Part shown: positions 1-5,927 of the stretch, piece by piece
How positions within the stretch are numbered: the stretch's first letter is position 1
Layout: each line of letters opens with the position of its first letter
Assembly: GCA_040902585.1 (NCBI GenBank)
Contig: JBBDXA010000254.1
Location: 1-11,243 of the forward strand
Source: JBBDXA01 sp040902585
Lineage (GTDB): Bacteria > Planctomycetota > Phycisphaerae > Phycisphaerales > Phycisphaeraceae
DNA: 11,243 nt
Direction: 5' to 3'
Position numbers and translations under genes: made by a program
The notes under the pieces: model-generated
Databases searched by the model: none
What the model saw: only the letters and a program-made list of their open reading frames with translations
Told to the model about the DNA's origin: nothing

Positions 1-1530
1 CAACCCTTCACCAGGTTCCTCCGCGACGCCGGCTACTACTGCACCAACGCCAGCAAGCAGGACTACAACTTCAATCCCGGCGCAAACGCATGGGATGAAT
101 CCAGCGGCAAAGCTCACTACAAAAACCGCAAGCCCGGCCAACCCTTCTTCGCCGTCTTCAACTACACGCAATCGCACGAAAGTCAGTTTCACGGCGGCCG
201 CGCCTTCCCCGGCATCGAAAAACACGATCCTTCCAAACTCACGCTTCCGCCCTACTACCCGGACACGCCGCTCGTCCGCAAGGACTGGGCCCAGAACTAC
301 GACTCGATCACCTTCGTCGACAACCTCATCGGAAAGATGCTCAAGGAACTCGAAGAGGAAGGCCTGGCGGAAGACACCATCGTCTTCATCTGGTCCGACC
401 ACGGTGACGGCCTCCCCCGCGCCAAACGCTGGCTCTACGACTCAGGCACACGCGTTCCCCTGCTCGTGCGCATCCCGGAAAAGTTCCGCGTCGGTGCCCA
501 GGGCAAACCTGGCACTGTTACCGATGAACTCATCCTCGGCCCGGACCTGGGCATGACCGTGCTCAATCTCGCGGGAGTGAAAGTGCCTGACTACGCTCAT
601 GGCCGGGCGTTTCTTGGGAAGGAACTTTCGCAGCCGCGCGAGTATGTCTTCGGCGCCCGCGACCGCATGGATGAACGGTACGACATCATCCGCACCGCCC
701 GCGACAAGAAATATCGTTACATCCGCAACTTCGAACCGTGGAAGCCTTACGACCAGGTCATCGGCTACTGCGAGAAGGGCAACGTGATGAAGGAACTTCG
801 CCGCGCCGAGGCGGAAGGCACGCTGCCGCCCGGCGCGAAGCTGTTCATGGGCGAGCGCAAACCGATTGAGGAACTCTACGACTCCGAAGCTGATCCGCAT
901 GAGATCAACAACCTTGCCGCAGCTCCCGAGCATCAGGCCACGCTCAAGCGCATGCGGGCTGCCCTGGAGAAATGGCAGGAAGACACGCTGGACCTGGCGT
1001 TCCTGCCTGAGCCGATCATGAATCAGGAAGCCGCGAAGGCCGGCAGCCACTGGGAGATTCTGCGTAAGAGCGGCGGCGCTGCCCTGGTGCGGGACCTGCG
1101 CGAGACGGCCACGCTCTATGAGAATGGCCCGTCAGCGATTCCCGAACTGAACAAGCGATTAGGCGCGGAGCACCCCGCCGTCCGCTACTGGGCCGTCGTC
1201 GGCCTGACGCAGCTTTCACTCCAGAAAGACTCCAAGGTCGATACGAAAACCTTCATCAACGTCGCCGAGAAAGACAACTCCCCCACCGTCCGCGTCGCCG
1301 CCGCCCGCGCCCTGTGGTTGCACAAGGATGTGAAAGGCGCGCTGCCGGTCCTGACGGATGTTCTCGCCAGCAAAGACAACTGGGAAAGCCTCGCGGCCGC
1401 CCTGGTGCTCGATGAAATGGGCGAAGCCGCCCGCCCCGCGCTGAGCGATATCAAAATGGCGAGCAAGGTGAAACACGAATACCTCAGCCGCGTGGTGGAG
1501 CAGATTCTGGCGAATCTGAAGGCGGAGTGA
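1..1530 (+). CDS. Sulfatase (arylsulfatase/N-sulfoglucosamine sulfohydrolase-like) with C-terminal HEAT-like repeats, 5' end missing
   Basis: The reading frame is open from base 1 and gives 509 residues before TGA at 1528-1530, so the N-terminus lies outside the window. The formylglycine motif (CxPxR) and the first metal-binding residues would be in the missing part. Visible sulfatase signatures are FLRDAGYYCTNASKQ near the start, FFAVFNYTQSHE, and SDHGDGLPRAKRW, whose Asp133-His134 fit the second metal-binding site, followed by GTRVPLLVRIP. ELYDSEADPHEINNLA is the usual ending of the sulfatase domain. After about residue 385 the protein changes character: AVRYWAVVGL, TVRVAAARALWL and SLAAALVLDEMG look like HEAT/PBS-type helical repeats. 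Such enzymes hydrolyse sulfate esters or N-sulfates of polysaccharides, usually outside the cytoplasm; the signal peptide, if any, is not visible. The family is secure. The substrate cannot be told; the closest impression is heparan N-sulfatase-like. Confidence 0.93.
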   Translation, partial: QPFTRFLRDAGYYCTNASKQDYNFNPGANAWDESSGKAHYKNRKPGQPFFAVFNYTQSHESQFHGGRAFPGIEKHDPSKLTLPPYYPDTPLVRKDWAQNYDSITFVDNLIGKMLKELEEEGLAEDTIVFIWSDHGDGLPRAKRWLYDSGTRVPLLVRIPEKFRVGAQGKPGTVTDELILGPDLGMTVLNLAGVKVPDYAHGRAFLGKELSQPREYVFGARDRMDERYDIIRTARDKKYRYIRNFEPWKPYDQVIGYCEKGNVMKELRRAEAEGTLPPGAKLFMGERKPIEELYDSEADPHEINNLAAAPEHQATLKRMRAALEKWQEDTLDLAFLPEPIMNQEAAKAGSHWEILRKSGGAALVRDLRETATLYENGPSAIPELNKRLGAEHPAVRYWAVVGLTQLSLQKDSKVDTKTFINVAEKDNSPTVRVAAARALWLHKDVKGALPVLTDVLASKDNWESLAAALVLDEMGEAARPALSDIKMASKVKHEYLSRVVEQILANLKAE

Positions 1531-1538
1531 GGCGGTAT

Positions 1539-1575
1539 TGATCAGAGCCGGACTTTGTAAGTCCGGATCTGATCA
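1539..1575. terminator. Hairpin between convergent genes (candidate bidirectional terminator)
   Basis: Two 17-nt arms (1539-1555 and 1559-1575) pair with a single mismatch around a 3-nt TGT loop. The right arm includes the stop codon of the leftward HAD gene (1573-1575), and the left arm begins 9 nt after the sulfatase stop. Placement between convergent 3' ends suggests transcription termination in both directions. No U-run follows on either strand, so it could instead be a mobile palindromic repeat or an mRNA 3'-end stabiliser. Confidence 0.6.
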
Positions 1576-2253
1576 GACTTGCTTCGCCTGCGCATCAATC
1601 AACGCTCGCATCACACCCGGATTCACCTCACTCAACTTCGCCACGACCTTGTCCGCCGCGCTGAGCTTCTCCGCCGGCGCGGTGCCCAATAGCGCGACGC
1701 ACGCCATGCCCGCGGCCTTCGCCGCCGCGACGCCTGCGGGTGCGTCTTCCACGACAAGACAGCGCGCAGGCTCGACGCCCAGCTTCTTTGCGGCGATGAG
1801 AAACACCTGCGGATCAGGCTTGCCACGGGTCACGTCCATGCCCGTCGCGCGGGCTGCGAACTTCGCTTCACGCGCAAGCAACTCCAGCGACAGCGCCACA
1901 TTTTCCGGCGGCCCTGATGAACCGACGGCAAGCTTGAAACCATCCGCATGCAGGGCGTCGATCAACTCCACCGCTCCGGGCATCACCGGTTTACTCACGC
2001 GCAGCACCTCGCGGTAAGCTGCTTCCTTGCGCTCGTCGAGTTCGCGCACGAGGGCATCGGTCAGCTTGTCACCGAAGTGTGCGGACCACCAGAGATGAAT
2101 GATGTCCTTGCTCGTGCGCCCGAAGCTCGCGGCAAACGCTTCGCGCGTGACAGGCTGTTTGAGTTCATCACCCAGCACCCGCCAGCTTTCAAAGTGCGGC
2201 TCGTAAGAATCAACAAGCACACCGTCGATGTCGAAGATCACTGCGTAGGTCAT
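1573..2253 (-). CDS. HAD-superfamily phosphatase/phosphomutase, beta-phosphoglucomutase-like (subfamily IA)
   Basis: A 226-residue protein with all four HAD motifs. Motif I is FDIDGVLVDS, with nucleophile Asp8 and acid/base Asp10. Motif II is GSSG, with Ser113/114. Motif III is Lys146 in GKPDP. Motif IV is VEDAPAGVAAAKAAGM, with Glu170-Asp171 for magnesium. His20 in EPHFESW matches the cap-domain His20 of lactococcal beta-phosphoglucomutase, and spacing and length (about 220 residues) also match that enzyme. The cap lies at about residues 15-90. The likely role is hydrolysis or mutase chemistry on a small sugar phosphate in the cytoplasm; the substrate is not predictable. There is no Shine-Dalgarno sequence before the ATG, but TACGAT ends 7 nt upstream, as in a leaderless gene. 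It follows rpsP on the same strand but is separated by a hairpin terminator and a long inverted repeat, so it is probably transcribed alone. Confidence 0.9.
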   Translation of the reverse strand: MTYAVIFDIDGVLVDSYEPHFESWRVLGDELKQPVTREAFAASFGRTSKDIIHLWWSAHFGDKLTDALVRELDERKEAAYREVLRVSKPVMPGAVELIDALHADGFKLAVGSSGPPENVALSLELLAREAKFAARATGMDVTRGKPDPQVFLIAAKKLGVEPARCLVVEDAPAGVAAAKAAGMACVALLGTAPAEKLSAADKVVAKLSEVNPGVMRALIDAQAKQV

Positions 2254-2260
2254 GAGATTG

Positions 2261-2266
2261 ATCGTA
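2261..2266 (-). promoter_or_regulatory. -10-like box of the HAD gene (TACGAT)
   Basis: On the minus strand TACGAT is followed by 7 nt and then the ATG at 2253. This spacing would place transcription start at or one base before the start codon. No convincing -35 hexamer lies 16-18 nt upstream; TTGCCA occurs at 19 nt. The call gains weight because four other genes in the window show the same layout. Confidence 0.4.
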
Positions 2267-2302
2267 GCGGAATCAGGAATCGGAGTGGCAAATCAAGTGT
2301 TC

Positions 2303-2433
2303 CACCACCAAGCCCGATGGCGAGTCCGCGAGCCGTCGGGGTATCGGGGGAATCGGGGGACCGGGATATGCCGCGCGACGGAAAGTCTGATACCCCGACG
2401 GCTCGCAAAGCCTCGCCATCGGGCTTGATGGTG
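2303..2433. repeat. Long inverted repeat made of two palindromic units (REPIN/BIME-like)
   Basis: The left arm (2303-2345) and right arm (2389-2433) are reverse complements over about 43 bases, with one substitution and a small difference in the core (3 versus 5 nt). Each arm is itself an imperfect palindrome: CCCGATGGC pairs with GCCGTCGGG through nine pairs including one T-G wobble. The 43-nt spacer is G-rich. The element fills most of the gap between the HAD gene and the rpsP terminator and contains no plausible gene. Two inverted copies of a small hairpin around a short spacer is the architecture of REP doublets (REPINs, BIMEs). Whether it is multicopy here cannot be seen. Confidence 0.75.
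2338..2365 (+). other. G-quadruplex motif inside the inverted repeat
   Basis: Four G-runs occur on the plus strand: GGGG (2338-2341), GGGGG (2346-2350), GGGGG (2355-2359) and GGG (2363-2365), with loops of 4, 4 and 3 nt. This fits the canonical G3+N1-7 pattern. The first run belongs to the left arm of the inverted repeat, so the quadruplex and the cruciform or hairpin would compete. ATCGGGGG is also a short tandem repeat here. Confidence 0.6.
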
Positions 2434-2457
2434 TCCCCTTGCTTCCCCTCCATACAA

Positions 2458-2487
2458 CAACAGCCTTCCACGAGGGGAAGGCTGTTG
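2458..2487 (-). terminator. Hairpin terminator downstream of rpsP
   Basis: A perfect 12-bp stem (2458-2469 with 2476-2487) with a 6-nt loop begins 27 nt after the rpsP stop codon in the direction of transcription. The T-run on the minus strand is weak (TTGT), so efficiency is uncertain, but stem strength and position favour termination of the rpsP transcript. Confidence 0.65.
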
Positions 2488-2514
2488 ATCAAACTCAATT
2501 GAAATGACAACGTA

Positions 2515-2784
2515 TCAGGCGACCGCGGAGCCGCTCTTGGCTTGGGCGCCCGCGCGCTTGATCAGGCCCTTGACCGTGTCCGATGGCTGAGCGCCGACGC
2601 TGATCCAGTACATGATGCGCTCGACGTTGATATTGACCTGCTTGGACTCATCCTTGTTGATCGGGTCGTAGGTGCCCAATTCCTCGATGGTCTTGCTGTC
2701 GCGCGGGGATCGCTGATCCATGGCGGCAACGCGGTAGTAAGGACGATGAGGCCGGCCGATGCGCTTGAGTCGAATACGAACCAC
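2515..2784 (-). CDS. rpsP: 30S ribosomal protein S16
   Basis: The 89-residue product begins MVRIRLKRIGRPHRPYYRVAAMD, the classic S16 N-terminus, and continues with RDSKTIEELGTYDP and VERIMYWISVGAQPSDTVKGLIKRAG, the conserved central and C-terminal S16 segments. S16 is a small-subunit protein needed for 30S assembly. The start is the GTG at 2784: homology begins exactly there, and a GGAG Shine-Dalgarno (2793-2796 on the plus strand) sits 8 nt upstream. The frame stays open far upstream, but that extension has no S16 similarity and overlaps the promoter. The gene stands alone; rimM, trmD and rplS, which often follow rpsP in other bacteria, are absent. It has its own promoter and terminator and is divergent from fusA. 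Confidence 0.97.
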   Translation of the reverse strand: MVRIRLKRIGRPHRPYYRVAAMDQRSPRDSKTIEELGTYDPINKDESKQVNINVERIMYWISVGAQPSDTVKGLIKRAGAQAKSGSAVA

Positions 2785-2836
2785 GTGTGAATCTCCGCTG
2801 GGATTGACGGTCAGGTCAGGGTCAGTCGAGCCGCGA

Positions 2837-2865
2837 AGTGTACCCGCACCCCCGGCGATTCGCAA
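2837..2865 (-). promoter_or_regulatory. Sigma-70-like promoter of rpsP
   Basis: On the minus strand TTGCGA (2865-2860) and TACACT (2842-2837) are separated by exactly 17 nt. Transcription would start near 2830 and give a leader of about 45 nt ending in the GGAG ribosome binding site of rpsP. The leader contains a short GTCAG-rich direct repeat (2810-2825), which might be a regulatory site; this is only an inference. Confidence 0.6.
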
Positions 2866-2942
2866 ATAGCCGGTTCGCTTCCCGACCGCCGAACCGCCCT
2901 TGCCCTCCCTGGTTTGCCGCAGGCAGGTCCAGACCCGAACGC

Positions 2943-2970
2943 TTGACAAGGATATCGGTCCTGCTACCCT
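2943..2970 (+). promoter_or_regulatory. Possible rightward promoter far upstream of fusA
   Basis: A perfect TTGACA (2943-2948) is followed after 16 nt by TACCCT (2965-2970), a weak -10 that shares TA and the final T. If used it would give fusA an unusually long leader of about 365 nt that includes the tandem repeat. A closer fusA promoter was not found. Confidence 0.35.
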
Positions 2971-3109
2971 TTTAGGTCTTCCCGAATCGGCGTTTTCCGG
3001 CGGTATCATCGCGATCGGGCTCTCCCAGTGAACGCTTCACCCTGAAGCGGTCGATATTCGTAGTGCATTCGCAGGTTGAACGGATCCGATGGATCGGATT
3101 CGCTGCATC

Positions 3110-3169
3110 GAAGCAGGATGGATCGAATCAGGATGGATCGAATCAGGCGGGATCGAAACAGGATGGTTT
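3110..3169. repeat. Tandem repeat, four 15-bp units
   Basis: Units at 3110-3124, 3125-3139, 3140-3154 and 3155-3169 follow the pattern GAAtCAGGatGGATC with 1-5 substitutions; the fourth is the most divergent. Related GGATC-containing segments lie just upstream (3081-3109). The array lies 172 nt before fusA in a non-coding stretch. It could be a minisatellite, a protein-binding array or part of a structured leader. Confidence 0.75.
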
Positions 3170-3341
3170 GGATTATGACCGACGACCCTCTCATATTCTC
3201 CCCAAGGGGGTGCAACGCTCCCCGGTCCGCCGGCCCTGTCATGGGCCCGGGTGTGATCGGACGATCCACTGTCAACCTCGCCTGAAATTCCCGCCTGCGT
3301 TTCCCCACCGAAATCTCACCCTTTTCCCCTGAGGACCAGCC

Positions 3342-5459
3342 ATGGCCCGTCTCGATCGTCTCCGCAACATCGGTATTTGTGCACACATTGACGCCGGTAA
3401 GACCACCGTCTCCGAGCGCATCCTGTTTTACACCGGTAAGAACTACAAGATGGGCGAGGTCCACGACGGCACCGCCACCATGGACTCGCTCCAGGATGAG
3501 CAGGAGCGCGGCATCACCATCCAGTCAGCCGCCACCACCTGCCCCTGGATCCACGAAGGCAATGAGTACACGATCAACCTGATCGACACGCCCGGCCACG
3601 TGGACTTCACCATCGAAGTCGAACGCTCGCTGCGCGTACTCGACGGCGCGGTCGTGGTGTTCGACGGCAAGGAAGGCGTCGAGGCCCAGTCCGAGACCGT
3701 CTGGCGACAGGCGGAGCGGTACCACGTCCCCCGCATCTGCTTCATCAACAAGATGGACAAGCTGGGCGCGGACTTCATCTTCAGCTTCAACTCGATCGGC
3801 GAGCGCCTCGGTGCCAATGCCTGTGCGGTGCAGCTTCCCATCGGTCACGGCGATGACCTGCTGGGCATCATCAACCTCGTCAACATGCGGGCCTACTACT
3901 TCAAGGTCGAATCGCTCGGTGCGGTAGTTGAAGAGCGCGACATCCCCGCGGATATGCTCGACGAGAGCAAGAAGTGGCGGCAGCAGATGATCGAGAAGGC
4001 CGCCGAGTGCGATGACCGCCTGATGGAGAAATACCTCGCTGACGAGGAGCCGACCGAAGCGGAGATCAAGGCCGCCCTGCGCAAGGGCACGCTGGCGATC
4101 CAGATTCACCCGGTATTCTGCGGCGCGGCCCTTCGCAACGTCGGCGTGCAACGATTGCTCGACGGCGTCATCGATTACCTGCCCAACCCGATGGAAGTCC
4201 CGCCGGTGCAGGGTGTCAGCCCGACGGATAAGACCAAGAAGCTCACGCGGCCCCACGATCCGACCGCGCCGTTCTCCGCCCTGGTGTTCAAGGTCGTCAG
4301 CGATCAGCACGGCGACCTGACCTATTGCCGCATCTACTCCGGCACGCTGGAGCGGGGCAGCCGCGTCCTCAACAGCAACAACGGCAAGAAGGAGAACGTC
4401 AGCCGTATTTTCGAGATGCACTCGAAGGAACGTATCCCCCGCGACACGTCCGATGCGGGCGATATCGTCGCGATCGTCGGCCTGAAGAACTCCATCACCG
4501 GCGAAACGCTGTGTGACATTGATGATCCGATCGTGCTCGAGCGCATGGACTTCCCCGAGCCGGTGATTTCCATGTCCATCGAGCCGATGACCTCGGCCGA
4601 CAAGGACAAGCTCGGCAACGCGCTGGTGACCATTCGCCGCGAAGATCCGTCGTTCCGTTCTCACTTCGATGAAGAGACCGGCCAGACCATCATCGCGGGC
4701 ATGGGTGAACTTCACCTGGACATCATTACGACGAAGCTCAAGCGTGACATGAAGATCGGCGTCAACGTCGGCCGCCCGCGCGTCGCTTATAAGGAAGCGA
4801 TCAAGGGCACCGCTGAAGCCCGCGGTCTGCACAAGAAGCAGTCCGGCGGTCGCGGTCAGTTCGGCGACTGTTATATCAAGGTCGAACCCTGCACCAGGGA
4901 AGAAGCTGAGGCGCAGGAGCTCGATTACGAAGACGGCATGTCGTTCGAGAACAAGGTCGTTCAGGGCCGCATTCCCAAGGAATACATTCCATCGGTCGAG
5001 TACGGCTGCCGGGAAGCGGTCAAGAGCGGCATCCTCGCCGGCTACCCGCTGATCAACGTGAAGGTGACCTTGATCGACGGTTCGTACCACGATGTGGACT
5101 CTTCGCAGATCGCCTTTGAACAGGCCGGCATCCTGGCGATGCGCGATGCCTGCCGCAAGGCGGGGTTGATTCTGCTGGAGCCGATCATGAAGGTGCTGGT
5201 CACGACGCCTGACGAGTTCATGGGTAACGTGACGGGCGACCTGAACCGTCGCCGCGGGATCATCATGGAGAGCGAGCAGCGGTCGAACACCCGCATCCTC
5301 ACGGCCGAGTGCCCGTTGAGCGAAATGTTCGGCTACGCCACCGCGGTGCGCGGCATGAGCCAGGGCCGCGCGAGCTACACGATGGAACCGCTGGACTACC
5401 GCCAGGTGCCGGATAGCGTGACCAAGACCGTGCTGGAAGGCGCGGCCAAGGGCGGGTGA
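3342..5459 (+). CDS. fusA: Translation elongation factor G
   Basis: The 705-residue GTPase drives tRNA and mRNA translocation on the ribosome. The G domain shows G1 AHIDAGKT (14-21), the switch I motif RGITI (56-60), G3 DTPGH (82-86) with catalytic His86, G4 NKMD (136-139) and a G5-like CGAALRN. Domain II begins at about residue 300. Domain IV contains HKKQSGGRGQFGDCYIKVEP and DGSYHDVDSSQIAFEQAG, and domain V contains LLEPIMKV and AECPLSEMFGYATAVRGMSQGRASYTM. Length is normal for EF-G, and the start is supported by GAGG 7 nt upstream. It is not in the usual rpsL-rpsG-fusA-tuf arrangement but stands alone, divergent from rpsP. Planctomycetes can carry several EF-G paralogues, so it may or may not be the main translocase; the intact domain IV and catalytic residues argue that it is a working one. 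Confidence 0.97.
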   Translation: MARLDRLRNIGICAHIDAGKTTVSERILFYTGKNYKMGEVHDGTATMDSLQDEQERGITIQSAATTCPWIHEGNEYTINLIDTPGHVDFTIEVERSLRVLDGAVVVFDGKEGVEAQSETVWRQAERYHVPRICFINKMDKLGADFIFSFNSIGERLGANACAVQLPIGHGDDLLGIINLVNMRAYYFKVESLGAVVEERDIPADMLDESKKWRQQMIEKAAECDDRLMEKYLADEEPTEAEIKAALRKGTLAIQIHPVFCGAALRNVGVQRLLDGVIDYLPNPMEVPPVQGVSPTDKTKKLTRPHDPTAPFSALVFKVVSDQHGDLTYCRIYSGTLERGSRVLNSNNGKKENVSRIFEMHSKERIPRDTSDAGDIVAIVGLKNSITGETLCDIDDPIVLERMDFPEPVISMSIEPMTSADKDKLGNALVTIRREDPSFRSHFDEETGQTIIAGMGELHLDIITTKLKRDMKIGVNVGRPRVAYKEAIKGTAEARGLHKKQSGGRGQFGDCYIKVEPCTREEAEAQELDYEDGMSFENKVVQGRIPKEYIPSVEYGCREAVKSGILAGYPLINVKVTLIDGSYHDVDSSQIAFEQAGILAMRDACRKAGLILLEPIMKVLVTTPDEFMGNVTGDLNRRRGIIMESEQRSNTRILTAECPLSEMFGYATAVRGMSQGRASYTMEPLDYRQVPDSVTKTVLEGAAKGG

Positions 5460-5491
5460 GACGCACGACAAATGATGAGAACGTCGAACTG

Positions 5492-5517
5492 AACCCCGCT
5501 GAACAGGCGGGGTTTTC
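5492..5517 (+). terminator. Intrinsic terminator of fusA
   Basis: AACCCCGC (5492-5499) pairs perfectly with GCGGGGTT (5507-5514) around a 7-nt loop, and a T-run (5513-5516) follows. It lies 32 nt after the fusA stop codon and is the best intrinsic terminator in the window. Confidence 0.88.
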
Positions 5518-5596
5518 AATTGGCGAAACATAACGATGGGACTTACTTATTGCTCGGCAGCCTCGTCATCGGGCAAGGACTTGACCTTAGAAAGGC

Positions 5597-5827
5597 TCAA
5601 GCCGCCGATCCCGCCGCGTCGCCGATCACTTGCGTGACGCTGTCATGATCGAACCATACAGGAATGCCGCCGGGAGCGAGAAAGACGGCGACACCATCTC
5701 GCGTCACCATCGCACGGGGATGATCCACCTCGAACCGCTCACCATCGGCGAGAACCACCGTAAACGGCCGAAACGGGCGACGCTCAAATAGTGTGTCAAC
5801 GATATGCTGGAAATTCTCGGAGGTCAT
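5597..5827 (-). CDS. Small conserved hypothetical protein (PFRPF family)
   Basis: A 76-residue protein with ERRPFRPFTVVLADGERF, DHPRAMVTRDG and FDHDSVTQV. I recognise the pattern (a short N-terminal helix, PFRPF, a small beta-rich core with a HP motif, and a closing aspartate-containing strand) from many uncharacterised planctomycete proteins, but know no function. It has no signal peptide, membrane segment or catalytic motif. The ATG at 5827 is preferred over one 54 nt further upstream because the conserved part starts there and a perfect TATAAT lies 6 nt before it; there is no Shine-Dalgarno. It is divergent from the BshC-like gene at 5928, with 100 nt between their start codons, so the two may be co-regulated. 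Confidence 0.75.
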   Translation of the reverse strand: MTSENFQHIVDTLFERRPFRPFTVVLADGERFEVDHPRAMVTRDGVAVFLAPGGIPVWFDHDSVTQVIGDAAGSAA

Positions 5828-5833
5828 GCTCGG

Positions 5834-5839
5834 ATTATA
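5834..5839 (-). promoter_or_regulatory. TATAAT -10 box at leaderless spacing
   Basis: On the minus strand a consensus TATAAT is followed by 6 nt and the ATG at 5827, which puts the expected transcription start on the A of the start codon. No good -35 is visible at 16-18 nt. Confidence 0.5.
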
Positions 5840-5913
5840 GCGCAAGGCGTGCTGTGGAGAGGCATGGGGCACCTCGGTCAATGATATCCACGGAATGCTG
5901 TGAACGTTCGCCC

Positions 5914-5919
5914 TATCAT
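5914..5919 (+). promoter_or_regulatory. -10-like box of the BshC-like gene (TATCAT)
   Basis: TATCAT matches the -10 consensus at five of six positions and ends 8 nt before the ATG at 5928. Transcription would start within a couple of bases of the start codon. No Shine-Dalgarno is present. The -35 position is not recognisable. Confidence 0.4.
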
Positions 5920-5927
5920 GCCGCCTG

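Larger units (their letters stand above)
2785..3341. other. 557-bp divergent intergenic region between rpsP and fusA
   Basis: No coding sequence here is credible; the open frames are extensions or shadows without recognisable protein features. The region holds the rpsP leader and promoter, a possible rightward promoter at 2943-2970, a 4 x 15-bp tandem repeat at 3110-3169, and the fusA ribosome binding site (GAGG at 3331-3334, 7 nt before the ATG). I recognise no known riboswitch or ncRNA. Confidence 0.7.

Noticed and set aside
442..1050. 202-codon open frame antisense to the sulfatase
   Set aside because: Shadow of the sulfatase frame with no protein family signal.
2785..3009. N-terminal extension of S16 to a start near 3009
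   Set aside because: The extra residues are not conserved and cover the promoter and leader; the GTG at 2784 with GGAG 8 nt upstream matches where S16 homology begins.
3110..3169. CRISPR array
   Set aside because: The 15-bp units are directly adjacent with no spacers and no cas genes are present.
3525..5531. 668-codon open frame antisense to fusA
   Set aside because: It has no recognisable domain and a low-complexity His/Arg/Asp-rich composition, and it mirrors the codon bias of fusA. A GC-rich gene with G/C at third positions commonly leaves such a frame open.
5828..5881. 18-residue N-terminal extension of the small PFRPF protein
   Set aside because: It would translate through the TATAAT box, and the conserved part starts at the internal ATG (5827).
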